Assembly (NCBI GenBank): GCA_017396025.1
Contig: JAFQNF010000004.1
Location: forward strand, 1-33,289
DNA from: a bacterium
Lineage (GTDB): Bacteria; Cyanobacteriota; Vampirovibrionia; Gastranaerophilales; Gastranaerophilaceae
Length of the DNA stretch: 33,289 bases
Direction: 5' to 3'
Positions 16,644 to 23,980 of this stretch are shown here, one piece after another. How positions within the stretch are numbered: the stretch's first letter is position 1; each line of letters begins with the position of its first letter. The notes under the pieces are model-generated. The model worked only from the letters and a program-made list of their open reading frames with translations, ran no database searches and was not told the DNA's origin. The position numbers and the translations under genes are program-made.

Positions 16644-17552
16644 ATGACAAAAGTAAGTGAAATTAATAGTAGTATAACAACTAAAAATGTTAAAAAAACT
16701 AAAAATGAACCAAAAGAAAAAGGTTCTTGGAGAGCTTTAGGTGCATCGCAGGTTGCAGGAATGGCATCTCTTCCTATAGGGATGGCATCAGTAGCTGGAA
16801 TGTCTCAAGTTAACAAAAAGCTATCTCCTGATCAAATAAAAGCAATAAATGAAGCGGCAGAAAAAGCATTAAAAGATTCTGGTCTTGCAGAAAAAGGTGT
16901 AGAAATCATAAATCTTACAGAGGCTGATTTAGGCGTAAAATTAAAAGGTTGGAAAGACTCCTTATTAAGTACCTTTAGCGCCCAATATGCTACTGCAAAA
17001 GGTAAAAATGCTTTTTATCATCCAATGTTGAACTCTATTGGCGTTAATAAAGACAAATTTTCCACTGCAACTTTTCATGAATTAGGCCATGCATTCAATG
17101 CAAACAAAAGCAAATTCTGGGGAGCAATGCAAAAGATGAGAATGCCATCTATGTTATTGGCAACAGGCTTAGCAATCTTTGCAGCATTTACAAAAAAAGC
17201 AGAAGCAAAAGATGGGGAAGAACTAACAAAAGGACAAAAAGCAAAGAATTTTGTAAGAAATAATGCAGGGTATATCGCAGGTGCATCAATGCTTCCTGTT
17301 GTAGCAGAAGAAGTAATGGCTTCTATAAGAGGTTGCAAATGGGCAAACGCTAATTTACCAAAAGAACTAGCTAAGAAAGTTAAAACAACAAACATCTTTG
17401 GCGCAGTTTCATATGTAGCAGCAGCTGCTGCAGTAGCCCTTTCTGCAGTTGTCGCAACAAAAGTAAAAGACTCAATTATGGAAAAACAAAAAGCCAAGTT
17501 TGAAGCAGAACAAAACAATAATATTCAATCGCAAGAAAAAATTGAAAAATAA
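16644..17552 (+). CDS. Membrane protein with HELGH zinc-protease motif, family unknown
   Basis: This is a 302-residue protein. The N-terminal 30 residues are basic and polar, followed by a glycine/alanine-rich segment (34-54). His145, Glu146 and His149 form an HExxH motif in TATFHELGHAFN. Glu222/Glu223 (VVAEEVMASIRG), after a hydrophobic segment at about 167-183, could be the third zinc ligand, giving a gluzincin-like set. A second hydrophobic segment lies at about 252-272, and the C-terminal tail is charged. Two or three membrane segments flank the motif, so it may cut a membrane-near substrate; the activity is inferred only from the motif. No known family is obvious. It ends in a strong terminator. 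A gene of its own, 63 bases after the previous one. Confidence 0.7.
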   Translation: MTKVSEINSSITTKNVKKTKNEPKEKGSWRALGASQVAGMASLPIGMASVAGMSQVNKKLSPDQIKAINEAAEKALKDSGLAEKGVEIINLTEADLGVKLKGWKDSLLSTFSAQYATAKGKNAFYHPMLNSIGVNKDKFSTATFHELGHAFNANKSKFWGAMQKMRMPSMLLATGLAIFAAFTKKAEAKDGEELTKGQKAKNFVRNNAGYIAGASMLPVVAEEVMASIRGCKWANANLPKELAKKVKTTNIFGAVSYVAAAAAVALSAVVATKVKDSIMEKQKAKFEAEQNNNIQSQEKIEK

Positions 17553-17554
17553 AA

Positions 17555-17586
17555 CAAAAGGGGTTTTTAGCCCCTTTTATTTTTTT
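17555..17586. terminator. Bidirectional terminator between convergent genes
   Basis: AAAAGGGG (17555-17562) pairs with CCCCTTTT (17570-17577) around a 7-base loop. T tracts follow on the plus strand and, less cleanly, on the minus strand (TTTTGTTTTATTTTTC). It touches the stop codon of lpd at 17577, so it can end both genes. Confidence 0.85.
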
Positions 17587-18872
17587 GGTAAATGTATCGC
17601 CATAGAATCTAAATCAAGAATAGACTCTGCTATACCCTCTGAATATGTTGGATGAGCAAAAATAACTTTATGCAAATCTTTCGGTGAAAGTTTATTTGCC
17701 ATAGCAATTGCAATTTGTTGAATCATAGCACTTGCTTCTTCACTAACTATATGCGCTCCTAAAATTTCTTTTTCACTTGCTAATATTTTAATAAAACCAT
17801 CAATTTTATCATCTGCATAAGCCTTACCTAGCGCAGATATTGGGAATAATGATTTTTTATATTCAATATTGTTTTCTTGAAGATACTGTTCAGTTAGACC
17901 AATCGATGCAATTTCCGGAGTTCCATAAATAACAGAAGGAACCAAATTTTTATCAAAACAAGGTTTTTTCCCATCAACAATATAATCTATTATTTCTTCT
18001 GCCTGCTTCATAGCACTGTGCGCTAGCATTGAAACTCTATTTACATCACCAATTGCATATACATTTTCTTTATCTGTCTTAAAACATTCATCTACAACTT
18101 GAGTTTCTGTACATCTTCCTGCACCAAGCAGAATTTTTTCAACATCTATTTCTTTAGCATTTGAAAGAACTACCTTATGTCCTTCAATTTTCTCAATTGT
18201 TGTTTCTGTATAGAAATCTATCCTAGATTTTTTAAATAATCGTTCTATCCTTTGAGCAACTTCAAAATCAGCTGTTGGTATTAATTGCTTCATCATTTCA
18301 ATAACAGTAACTTTGACGCCAAGAGATGAAAAAATTCTTGCCCATTCAATGCCAATAGCACCTGAACCAACAATTAAAATACTTTCAGGCAATTCCATCA
18401 TATTTAAAACATCATCAGAAGTCATAATAAAATCATCAGAATACGAACCATCAAATTTAATAATATTAGGTTTTGAACCTGTCGCAATTATAATATTTTT
18501 CACTTCATAATCATTGATTTTATTTGGCACAGTTATCTTAGCTTCTTCCTCAACAACGGTTATACCATAGCTTTTTATAAGCATAGAAAGAGATTTTCTT
18601 ATTTTTTCAGACACAGTTTTTTGTCTTTCTTGAATTTTTTGAAAATCGAACGAAATATTTTCTGCATTAACACCAAATTTAGCAGAATTTTTCGCTTCTG
18701 ATAATACTTTGCAAGAATGCAAAATAGTTTTTGTAGGAATACAACCTTTATTTAAACAAGTCCCACCAACATGCTCTTTTTCAAACAAAACAACACTTAA
18801 ACCTTTTTGACTTGCTCTTATTGCAGCAGTATAACCAGCAGGACCAGCACCAATAATTCCTAAATCAAACAT
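17577..18872 (-). CDS. lpdA: Dihydrolipoyl dehydrogenase (E3-type flavoprotein disulfide reductase)
   Basis: The 431-residue FAD enzyme re-oxidises dihydrolipoamide using NAD+. FAD-binding GIIGAGPAGYTAAIRA is at the N-terminus. The redox pair is in GGTCLNKGCIPTK. The NAD site is ILIVGSGAIGIEWARIF, the second FAD motif is NVYAIGDV, and the C-terminal active-site HPTYSEG supplies the His-Glu pair of E3. The protein is a little shorter than most E3 enzymes (about 460-475), mostly by trimmed loops. The start is the ATG at 18872, preceded by GAGAGGG; the ATG at 18890 is right at the predicted transcription start. No E1, E2 or glycine-cleavage genes are adjacent, so its partner complex lies elsewhere. 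Other disulfide reductases are less likely. Confidence 0.88.
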   Translation of the reverse strand: MFDLGIIGAGPAGYTAAIRASQKGLSVVLFEKEHVGGTCLNKGCIPTKTILHSCKVLSEAKNSAKFGVNAENISFDFQKIQERQKTVSEKIRKSLSMLIKSYGITVVEEEAKITVPNKINDYEVKNIIIATGSKPNIIKFDGSYSDDFIMTSDDVLNMMELPESILIVGSGAIGIEWARIFSSLGVKVTVIEMMKQLIPTADFEVAQRIERLFKKSRIDFYTETTIEKIEGHKVVLSNAKEIDVEKILLGAGRCTETQVVDECFKTDKENVYAIGDVNRVSMLAHSAMKQAEEIIDYIVDGKKPCFDKNLVPSVIYGTPEIASIGLTEQYLQENNIEYKKSLFPISALGKAYADDKIDGFIKILASEKEILGAHIVSEEASAMIQQIAIAMANKLSPKDLHKVIFAHPTYSEGIAESILDLDSMAIHLPKK

Positions 18873-18895
18873 AAAAACCCTCTCTTCCATAAAAA

Positions 18896-18901
18896 ATTAT
18901 A
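18896..18901 (-). promoter_or_regulatory. Probable -10 element of lpdA
   Basis: A perfect TATAAT (minus strand, 18901-18896) would start transcription near 18889, just before the GAGAGGG site. No good -35 stands at 16-18 bases, so activation by a regulator is possible. The rest of the 210-base region up to 19082 shows no clear gene or RNA. Confidence 0.4.
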
Positions 18902-19082
18902 CAACAAGAAACCCTTGTCAGCATTGAGTTTTAAGAGTCTATTTTAAGAAATGTAACAAAAACCGATAAAAATTAAAGTAAAAACTAAAGTTCTTTTTTA
19001 AATTGCCGAAATGTATATTTGTAAGGTAAATGAAATTCCCTAAAAAATGTAAAAGATAGTTGTTCTCGAAGGATTCCCTGTT

Positions 19083-19667
19083 ATGAGTTTATTAAGTAAG
19101 ATAGTTGTGCTTTTTAGCGCGTTAATTTTAATGTGTACTTCAAATGTTGCTTTTGCTGCAGATTATTCAGCAAATACAAAACAACCTGTTTTGACTGCGG
19201 CTTTAAATAGATTAGAAGCAATGAATAATACAAAAGTTTTAAATGTTATCAGAGGCCAAAATTCTGTAAACAAACCAATTAAAATTATGTTCAGAAACTT
19301 AGAAGTTATGGGCTATGGTACTTGTGAAGCAGTAACAGCAAAAACAGCTGATGGTGGTTTAGTAATTTTAATCAGCGCTAACTACAAAACAGCACCTGTT
19401 GAAGCAATTGCTTGCTTAATCGCTCACGAAAGCGTTCACCACGAAAACACAAAAACATACGAAGAAGAAGTTAAAGCTTGGACAACAGAAGTACAAACTT
19501 GGATGTCTTTCACAAGCCAAAATCCATCTTTAAAAGTTAGCGATTCTAAATTAGTAAAAAGATTAAACTACTTATCAAAATTATATGTTAAAGATGGCAA
19601 CCAAATGACTTCAATCGAAGGTTTAATCGCTAACAACCCAGCTTATTCTTCATTAAAAAGATCTTAA
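19083..19667 (+). CDS. Secreted protein with HESVHH metalloprotease motif, family unknown
   Basis: This is a 194-residue protein with a clear signal peptide (MSLLSKIVVLFSALILMCTS, cut near NVAFA, Ala25). The mature part has LIAHESVHHENTKTYEEEV: His115, Glu116 and His119 form HExxH, and Glu127-Glu129 is close behind, which could supply the third zinc ligand. A following EEEVKAWTTEVQTW helix resembles the ELEAW-like element of several secreted zinc proteases. So a periplasmic or extracellular zinc peptidase is likely but unproven. The start ATG 19083 has GAAGGA nine bases upstream. The second half of the gene uses C-ending codons like fba, hinting at high expression. The gene is single, converging on the U32 gene with 2 bases between stops. 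Confidence 0.75.
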   Translation: MSLLSKIVVLFSALILMCTSNVAFAADYSANTKQPVLTAALNRLEAMNNTKVLNVIRGQNSVNKPIKIMFRNLEVMGYGTCEAVTAKTADGGLVILISANYKTAPVEAIACLIAHESVHHENTKTYEEEVKAWTTEVQTWMSFTSQNPSLKVSDSKLVKRLNYLSKLYVKDGNQMTSIEGLIANNPAYSSLKRS

Positions 19668-19669
19668 TT

Positions 19670-21529
19670 TCATTCATTTACTATAATTTTCATAACACAA
19701 TCCTTACAACAGAATTCAACAAGGTACTCCTTGTTGAATTCGTCTATTAGGACGAATGGCTCTGCGTATTTTTTAATTGGAGTTTGTTTTGGACAAAGTC
19801 CAAGTTGATTTTTTATACAATATTTAGAAATCATCACTTCTTTATTTTTTACATTCTTTTGTGTTTCAAGCGCTAATTCTTTAATAGCACAACCACGCTT
19901 TTTGTAAAAAAGTTCAGCTTTCTCATTATAGATATTTGCTTTATAATCTAAACTTCCAATTGGATATTCTAACGTTGATATTGCTGTAGTTCTATAACAA
20001 TATCTATAATTCTTTCTTCTAATTTTTCTTAATCTAGCAGTTAAATTTCTTCTAATTTCATTTATTTCTGAAACTTTTATAAAAGGAACTGATTTAATTT
20101 TTATATCTGCCTTCTTTATTTTGAATTCAGTATCGCCAGATTTAGAAAGTTGTATTTCCAAAGTACTTAAAGCTTTTTCTTTATTAATGGCAGGCTCATA
20201 AGTCTTAGAAATTATTTGAGTAGCACTATTTCCTTCTTCATCATCTAAAAAGAATAAATAAGATTGATTTGTTTCTCTTACTCTTATTTTTGCGGGAATT
20301 TTTCTTGAAATATTGATATTTTTTAACTTATCATCAAATTCTTTATTATAATTTCTATATATTTTAACGCCTTCTTTTATACCTTTTATTTCCGCAGGAA
20401 AAACTAAATTACCATCAGTTTTATTTATATTAGTCCCCTTTAATTCCTTATTTTCATTAAAGAAACAAATGCCATCACCATTATTTAAAATATTAGTATT
20501 TAATGAAAAATAATTCTTTTTAACATTTTGAACAACACCAACAAATTCACCAATGGAAGCATTATAATTAACAGTAGCAATATCCTTTTTCTCTTCATCA
20601 AGATAAAATGTTGTATATCCCCTATTAAATGTTCTATTTAGATTTGGTTCAAATTCATGTTCACTATATCCAGCAGACGAGCGTTTTAATCCATAATTAT
20701 TTAAAATTTTATCTAAAGCCTGCCTATAATATGCAGTGGTATTAACAACATAGGCTTCATTTTTTAATCTGCCTTCTATTTTAAAAGAAGTTATACCAGA
20801 CAAAATCAAATCTTCAAGCCTATCAGACAAGTTCAAATCTTTTAAACTTAAAATATACTTATCTTTTAATATAGTTTTTCCATCTGCATCCTTTAATGAA
20901 TATTTTTTTCTGCAAGGCTGAGCACATTCGCCTCTATTTGCACTACGACCACCAATAGAATAACTCAAATAACATTGCCCACTATATGACATACATAATG
21001 CACCATGTACAAAAGCTTCTAACTCTATATTCGTATTGTCATAAAATTCTTTCATTTCGCTCAAGCTAGTTTCACGCGGCAAAATTACCCTTTTAAATCC
21101 TGTTTTTTCAAGGAATTTAACTTTTTCTAGTGTATTATTATGGCACTGGGTACTTGCTATTATAGGAATTGGTGGAAGATTACACTCTAAAATCCCCATA
21201 TCTTGAATAATTATCCCATCAGCTTTTATTGTATATAAATGCCAAATTAATTTTTCAATTTTTTTAATCTCGTCATTTTTAAGAATAGTATTTAACGTAA
21301 TATAGATTTTAACCCTATACTGATGAGCAAATTCAATCAATTCAATCAAATCTTGCATTGAATTCCCTGCTTGAATTCTCGCTCCAAAACGAGAATAACC
21401 AATATAGACAGCGTCTGCCCCTGCCTTTATTGCTTTTATTGCTATATCCTTATTATTTGCGGGAACGAGAAGTTCAAATTCTGAAGCCTTCAAGTCGGTT
21501 TTTAAGTCCCTGTCTGATTTCAAGAGCAT
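19670..21529 (-). CDS. U32 peptidase-family protein, RlhA-like (23S rRNA hydroxylation)
   Basis: This 619-residue protein belongs to the U32 family, now known to hold RNA hydroxylases such as RlhA and TrhP rather than only peptidases. The N-terminal domain starts ELLVPANNKDIAIKAIKAGAD. The signature region has Cys179 and Cys186 (CMSYSGQC), Cys202 and Cys206 (GECAQPC), the four-Cys set that can hold an iron-sulfur cluster. The length and the second domain fit RlhA, which hydroxylates C2501 of 23S rRNA. Extra cysteines near the C-terminus (CIKNQLGLCP and EFCCKDC) suggest a second metal site. The ATG at 21529 overlaps the upstream Clp_N gene by 56 bases; a TTG at 21493 would shorten this. A perfect 13-bp inverted repeat lies inside the last codons. 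Confidence 0.85.
   Translation of the reverse strand: MLLKSDRDLKTDLKASEFELLVPANNKDIAIKAIKAGADAVYIGYSRFGARIQAGNSMQDLIELIEFAHQYRVKIYITLNTILKNDEIKKIEKLIWHLYTIKADGIIIQDMGILECNLPPIPIIASTQCHNNTLEKVKFLEKTGFKRVILPRETSLSEMKEFYDNTNIELEAFVHGALCMSYSGQCYLSYSIGGRSANRGECAQPCRKKYSLKDADGKTILKDKYILSLKDLNLSDRLEDLILSGITSFKIEGRLKNEAYVVNTTAYYRQALDKILNNYGLKRSSAGYSEHEFEPNLNRTFNRGYTTFYLDEEKKDIATVNYNASIGEFVGVVQNVKKNYFSLNTNILNNGDGICFFNENKELKGTNINKTDGNLVFPAEIKGIKEGVKIYRNYNKEFDDKLKNINISRKIPAKIRVRETNQSYLFFLDDEEGNSATQIISKTYEPAINKEKALSTLEIQLSKSGDTEFKIKKADIKIKSVPFIKVSEINEIRRNLTARLRKIRRKNYRYCYRTTAISTLEYPIGSLDYKANIYNEKAELFYKKRGCAIKELALETQKNVKNKEVMISKYCIKNQLGLCPKQTPIKKYAEPFVLIDEFNKEYLVEFCCKDCVMKIIVNE
19712..19741. repeat. Perfect 13-bp inverted repeat inside the U32 gene
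   Basis: GAATTCAACAAGG (19712-19724) and its exact reverse complement (19729-19741) flank a four-base loop TACT. It codes for EFNKEYLVEF near the C-terminus of the U32 protein. No T run follows on either strand. Confidence 0.9.
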
Positions 21530-22844
21530 CTACCCCTAATTTGCTTAGTGCTTTCATCGCCACAGAATCTGGTTGATTGCAAATTGCAATTAATAAATCA
21601 TCTGCAGTTGTTTTTTTCTTATTTTGCGCCTTTGCTATATTCCAAGCATCTTCAAGGATTAATTTTGCCCTTTGACTAAATGTTATTTCAGAACTTCCAT
21701 ACTCATCATTCGTACCAATAAGTTCTTCAATGACTTCTCTTGCGTCTTTAACAATAACACCTAAGTCTCTTAAAACTTCAGCTGCGACACTATTAGCCTC
21801 AAGAACAATTCCTAAAAGAATAAGTTCGCTTCCAACAACACTATTTCCAATTCGTCTTGCTTCTTGTTTTGCAAGTCTCATAATAAATAATGTTTCATTT
21901 TTTTGTTTTTCTATAGGTTGTAAAATCTTTTCTTCTAAAAGATATTCATTAACATTTAATTCTTTTAAAATATTATACGCAATACCTTTTTTTGATTTTA
22001 ATATACCTAAAATAATATGTTCAGGAAGAATAGAAGCATTTCCTTCTTCTCTTACAATATCAAGTGCTGTCATTAATATTTTCAAAGCATTAGGTGTAAA
22101 TATAATTTGTTTATCTCCAAATTCAGCTTGTCGTGATGAAACTTCTTGCAGTTTAGCTGCAAAAATTTCAGCATTAATTCCAAATTCAGATAAAGTTTTT
22201 GATAATTCTGATTCTGTATCTTCTAGTATAGATTGCATAATTTGTTCAGAACCAAGAATTTCATAATTTGAAGTAGATAGCTTAGCAATTGCTCTATCAA
22301 AAATCTTACTGCTATCAGAACTTTCTATTAAAGAAATTATACTATCTGTTTTATCATTTCTTCTTCTTTTTTCTATAACCTCTGGATGTTTAATTTTTTT
22401 CGGTTTATTTGCAGATAAAACATTGTAAAACATTGCTTTCATTTTATCTACATCAATACCTTTTTCCTCTAAAACAGCCGTTAATTCAAGTTTTGGACAC
22501 TCCCAAATTGCAAGAAATATATGTTCTGGTTTAACATATGAATTACCAAGCACACGTGCAATTTCAAGAGTTCTATTAAAAATATCTTTAGATGAATCAC
22601 TAAACACAACAAATTCAACAGGCTTAACAACAGCCCTTTTATTTAGTAATTCTTCAATATCTTTTTTTAAATCATCTATTTTTAATTTATGGATAGAAAA
22701 TGTTTTTACAATTAAGCTATTCGTATCATTTAATAATGATAATAATAAATGTTCTGGATATATTTTTTCGTGATTAAATTCAATAGCATGAATTTGTGCA
22801 GATTTAACAACATCTATAGCTTTTTCTGTAAATTTTTCAAACAA
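21474..22844 (-). CDS. Protein made of six Clp N-domain repeats, no ATPase domain
   Basis: The 456-residue protein is built from six copies of the ClpA/ClpC N-terminal helical repeat, that is three double Clp_N domains, at about residues 1-68, 79-145, 178-236 (degenerate), 247-308, 317-377 and 387-451. Each copy has the turn-helix mark seen as YPEHLLLSLL, KPEHIFLAIW, LPEHIILGIL, GSELILLGIV or ADDLLIAIC. No Walker A or B motif exists, so it cannot unfold proteins. Clp_N domains bind adaptors or substrates, so it could dock to ClpC or ClpP as adaptor, like plant ClpT; this is inference. The start is TTG 22844, with AAAGGGA seven bases upstream. Downstream it overlaps the U32 gene by 56 bases, hence co-expressed. 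Confidence 0.85.
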   Translation of the reverse strand: MFEKFTEKAIDVVKSAQIHAIEFNHEKIYPEHLLLSLLNDTNSLIVKTFSIHKLKIDDLKKDIEELLNKRAVVKPVEFVVFSDSSKDIFNRTLEIARVLGNSYVKPEHIFLAIWECPKLELTAVLEEKGIDVDKMKAMFYNVLSANKPKKIKHPEVIEKRRRNDKTDSIISLIESSDSSKIFDRAIAKLSTSNYEILGSEQIMQSILEDTESELSKTLSEFGINAEIFAAKLQEVSSRQAEFGDKQIIFTPNALKILMTALDIVREEGNASILPEHIILGILKSKKGIAYNILKELNVNEYLLEEKILQPIEKQKNETLFIMRLAKQEARRIGNSVVGSELILLGIVLEANSVAAEVLRDLGVIVKDAREVIEELIGTNDEYGSSEITFSQRAKLILEDAWNIAKAQNKKKTTADDLLIAICNQPDSVAMKALSKLGVDALEIRQGLKNRLEGFRI

Positions 22845-22873
22845 TGTAGTATCCCTTTAAAATCTATATAAAG

Positions 22874-22902
22874 ATTTTACCACATAAGATACTATTTGTA
22901 AT
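22874..22902 (-). promoter_or_regulatory. Possible promoter of the Clp_N gene
   Basis: On the minus strand TGG-TAAAAT (22882-22874) is an extended -10, with ATTACA (22902-22897) as a weak -35 at 17 bases. It lies in the 57-base gap between the LuxR-type gene and the Clp_N gene. Confidence 0.35.
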
Positions 22903-23261
22903 CATCTTTCAACAAGTTTTTCAGATATTGCTTTGATTGCAGCTTGAATTCTATCTTCAACAGACAATTTTTGCAGAATACTTGCGACATGTGCTTTTAC
23001 TGTATGAACACTTACGCAAAGTTCTCTTGCTATTTTTGAATTATTTTTGCCTTTCGTTATAAGAGACAGAACCTCTTTTTCTCTTTCTGTTAATTTAAAT
23101 TTTTCACCATTAAATAAAATTATTTTTTCGTTGATAGAAAACAATTCTTTTATGTCATCTGTAATTTTTATTTTTAAATTCAAACTTCCATCTTCAGACT
23201 TGACTACATCAAGCTCTTTAATTGTGAAAAGTATCTTTTCACATTCATTATTCTTCGTCAT
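22902..23261 (-). CDS. LuxR-type HTH regulator lacking a receiver domain
   Basis: The 119-residue protein has a C-terminal LuxR/GerE helix-turn-helix at about residues 56-110 (LTEREKEVLSLITKGKNNSKIARELCVSVHTVKAHV). The first half is a short unknown domain, without phospho-acceptor receiver features or an obvious ligand-binding site. It should bind DNA as a dimer and regulate transcription. The start ATG 23261 is preceded by AAGG; the GTG at 23294 is excluded because it lies inside the -10 box of the predicted promoter. Small receiver-less LuxR proteins exist in cyanobacteria (PedR is one such regulator), so this may be of that kind; only the HTH supports it. Targets unknown, possibly the downstream Clp_N-U32 genes. 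Confidence 0.85.
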   Translation of the reverse strand: MTKNNECEKILFTIKELDVVKSEDGSLNLKIKITDDIKELFSINEKIILFNGEKFKLTEREKEVLSLITKGKNNSKIARELCVSVHTVKAHVASILQKLSVEDRIQAAIKAISEKLVER

Positions 23262-23293
23262 TAGCTTTTGCCTTATTCCAAAATAAAATCTCA

Positions 23294-23322
23294 CTTATAC
23301 TATTTTGGCACAATATTATCAA
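23294..23322 (-). promoter_or_regulatory. Promoter of the LuxR-type gene
   Basis: On the minus strand TTGATA (23322-23317) and TATAAG (23299-23294) are exactly 17 bases apart. The predicted transcript start, near 23287, makes ATG 23261 the translation start. Confidence 0.7.
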
Positions 23323-23350
23323 ATTTTTTATAACATATTTTCCGTTCGAG

Positions 23351-23980
23351 TTAAATTTCTAAAGATTTTTCATTTAATGGTTGAGAAACCATAATCCCTT
23401 CTCCACCAATAAATTTAACCTGTTTCCCGTCAAGATGTAAATATATTTGCTTATTATTTGTATTATTTATTGCAGTTTTTATTAGTTGCATCATTCTTGA
23501 ATATACGCTATCTGTTCCACCGCCATATTGAAAATCAGAACTTAAATCAATAATTACATTGTTTCCACTATGTTTTACTTTTAATAATTTTGTTGTTTTT
23601 GGTATTTCACTATAAGCACCTAATGATTTTTCCATCAAATTTGGTCCTTTTAATAACTCATTTAATGCAAATTCAAGCTTATCTTCCTTTGTAGAATACT
23701 CTCTGGTAACTTTTTTGAATATTCCATTATCATTAGCATCAAGAGCTAAAAAATACACATTAACTACATTTTTTTCTTTTGTTTCTGTAGGTTTTGTAGG
23801 AACAACCGTTGGTTTTTTAACCGTTTCTGTCTTTTCACTACCTTTATTTGGCAACTCAATTTTTGGCATTGTACCAATTTGAGAAATGAATGCTTCTATA
23901 TTACTTCCATATTTTTCTTTAATAAAAAAGAATGAAAGTAAAATTAGAACTATAATTACTATTTTAGAAAAATTACTCAT
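23351..23980 (-). CDS. GerMN domain membrane-anchored protein
   Basis: This is a 209-residue protein with an N-terminal membrane helix (about residues 5-22), a Lys/Pro/Thr-rich linker (VKKPTVVPTKPTETKEK) and a GerMN domain (about residues 70-195; for example VNVYFLALD, LEFALNELLKGP, VIIDLSSDFQYGGGTDSVYSRM). GerMN is named after spore germination protein GerM but also occurs in non-spore formers, where its role is not known; it probably acts outside the cytoplasmic membrane on the cell envelope. The start ATG 23980 overlaps the DUF2993 stop by 8 bases (ATGAGTAA) and is preceded by GTGAGGG. It is the last gene of the long minus-strand operon. No clear terminator follows. Confidence 0.85.
   Translation of the reverse strand: MSNFSKIVIIVLILLSFFFIKEKYGSNIEAFISQIGTMPKIELPNKGSEKTETVKKPTVVPTKPTETKEKNVVNVYFLALDANDNGIFKKVTREYSTKEDKLEFALNELLKGPNLMEKSLGAYSEIPKTTKLLKVKHSGNNVIIDLSSDFQYGGGTDSVYSRMMQLIKTAINNTNNKQIYLHLDGKQVKFIGGEGIMVSQPLNEKSLEI

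Noticed and set aside
17075..17518. A 147-codon minus-strand frame opposite the HELGH gene
   Set aside because: It is an alanine/serine-rich antisense shadow without a ribosome binding site; the plus-strand gene has the motif and the terminator.
18901..18915. A 5-bp inverted repeat (ACAAG...CTTGT) upstream of lpdA
   Set aside because: It is too short to call an operator; such matches are common by chance in AT-rich DNA.
18873..19082. The 210-base gap as a possible small RNA or riboswitch
   Set aside because: Beyond a -10 box and ribosome binding sites I saw no stable fold or known motif.
19712..19741. The 13-bp inverted repeat as a normal Rho-independent terminator
   Set aside because: No T run follows on either strand, so it is listed as a repeat only.
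21730..22266. A 178-codon plus-strand frame opposite the Clp_N gene
   Set aside because: It has serine/isoleucine-rich shadow composition, no start site, and is contradicted by the clear Clp_N repeats on the other strand.
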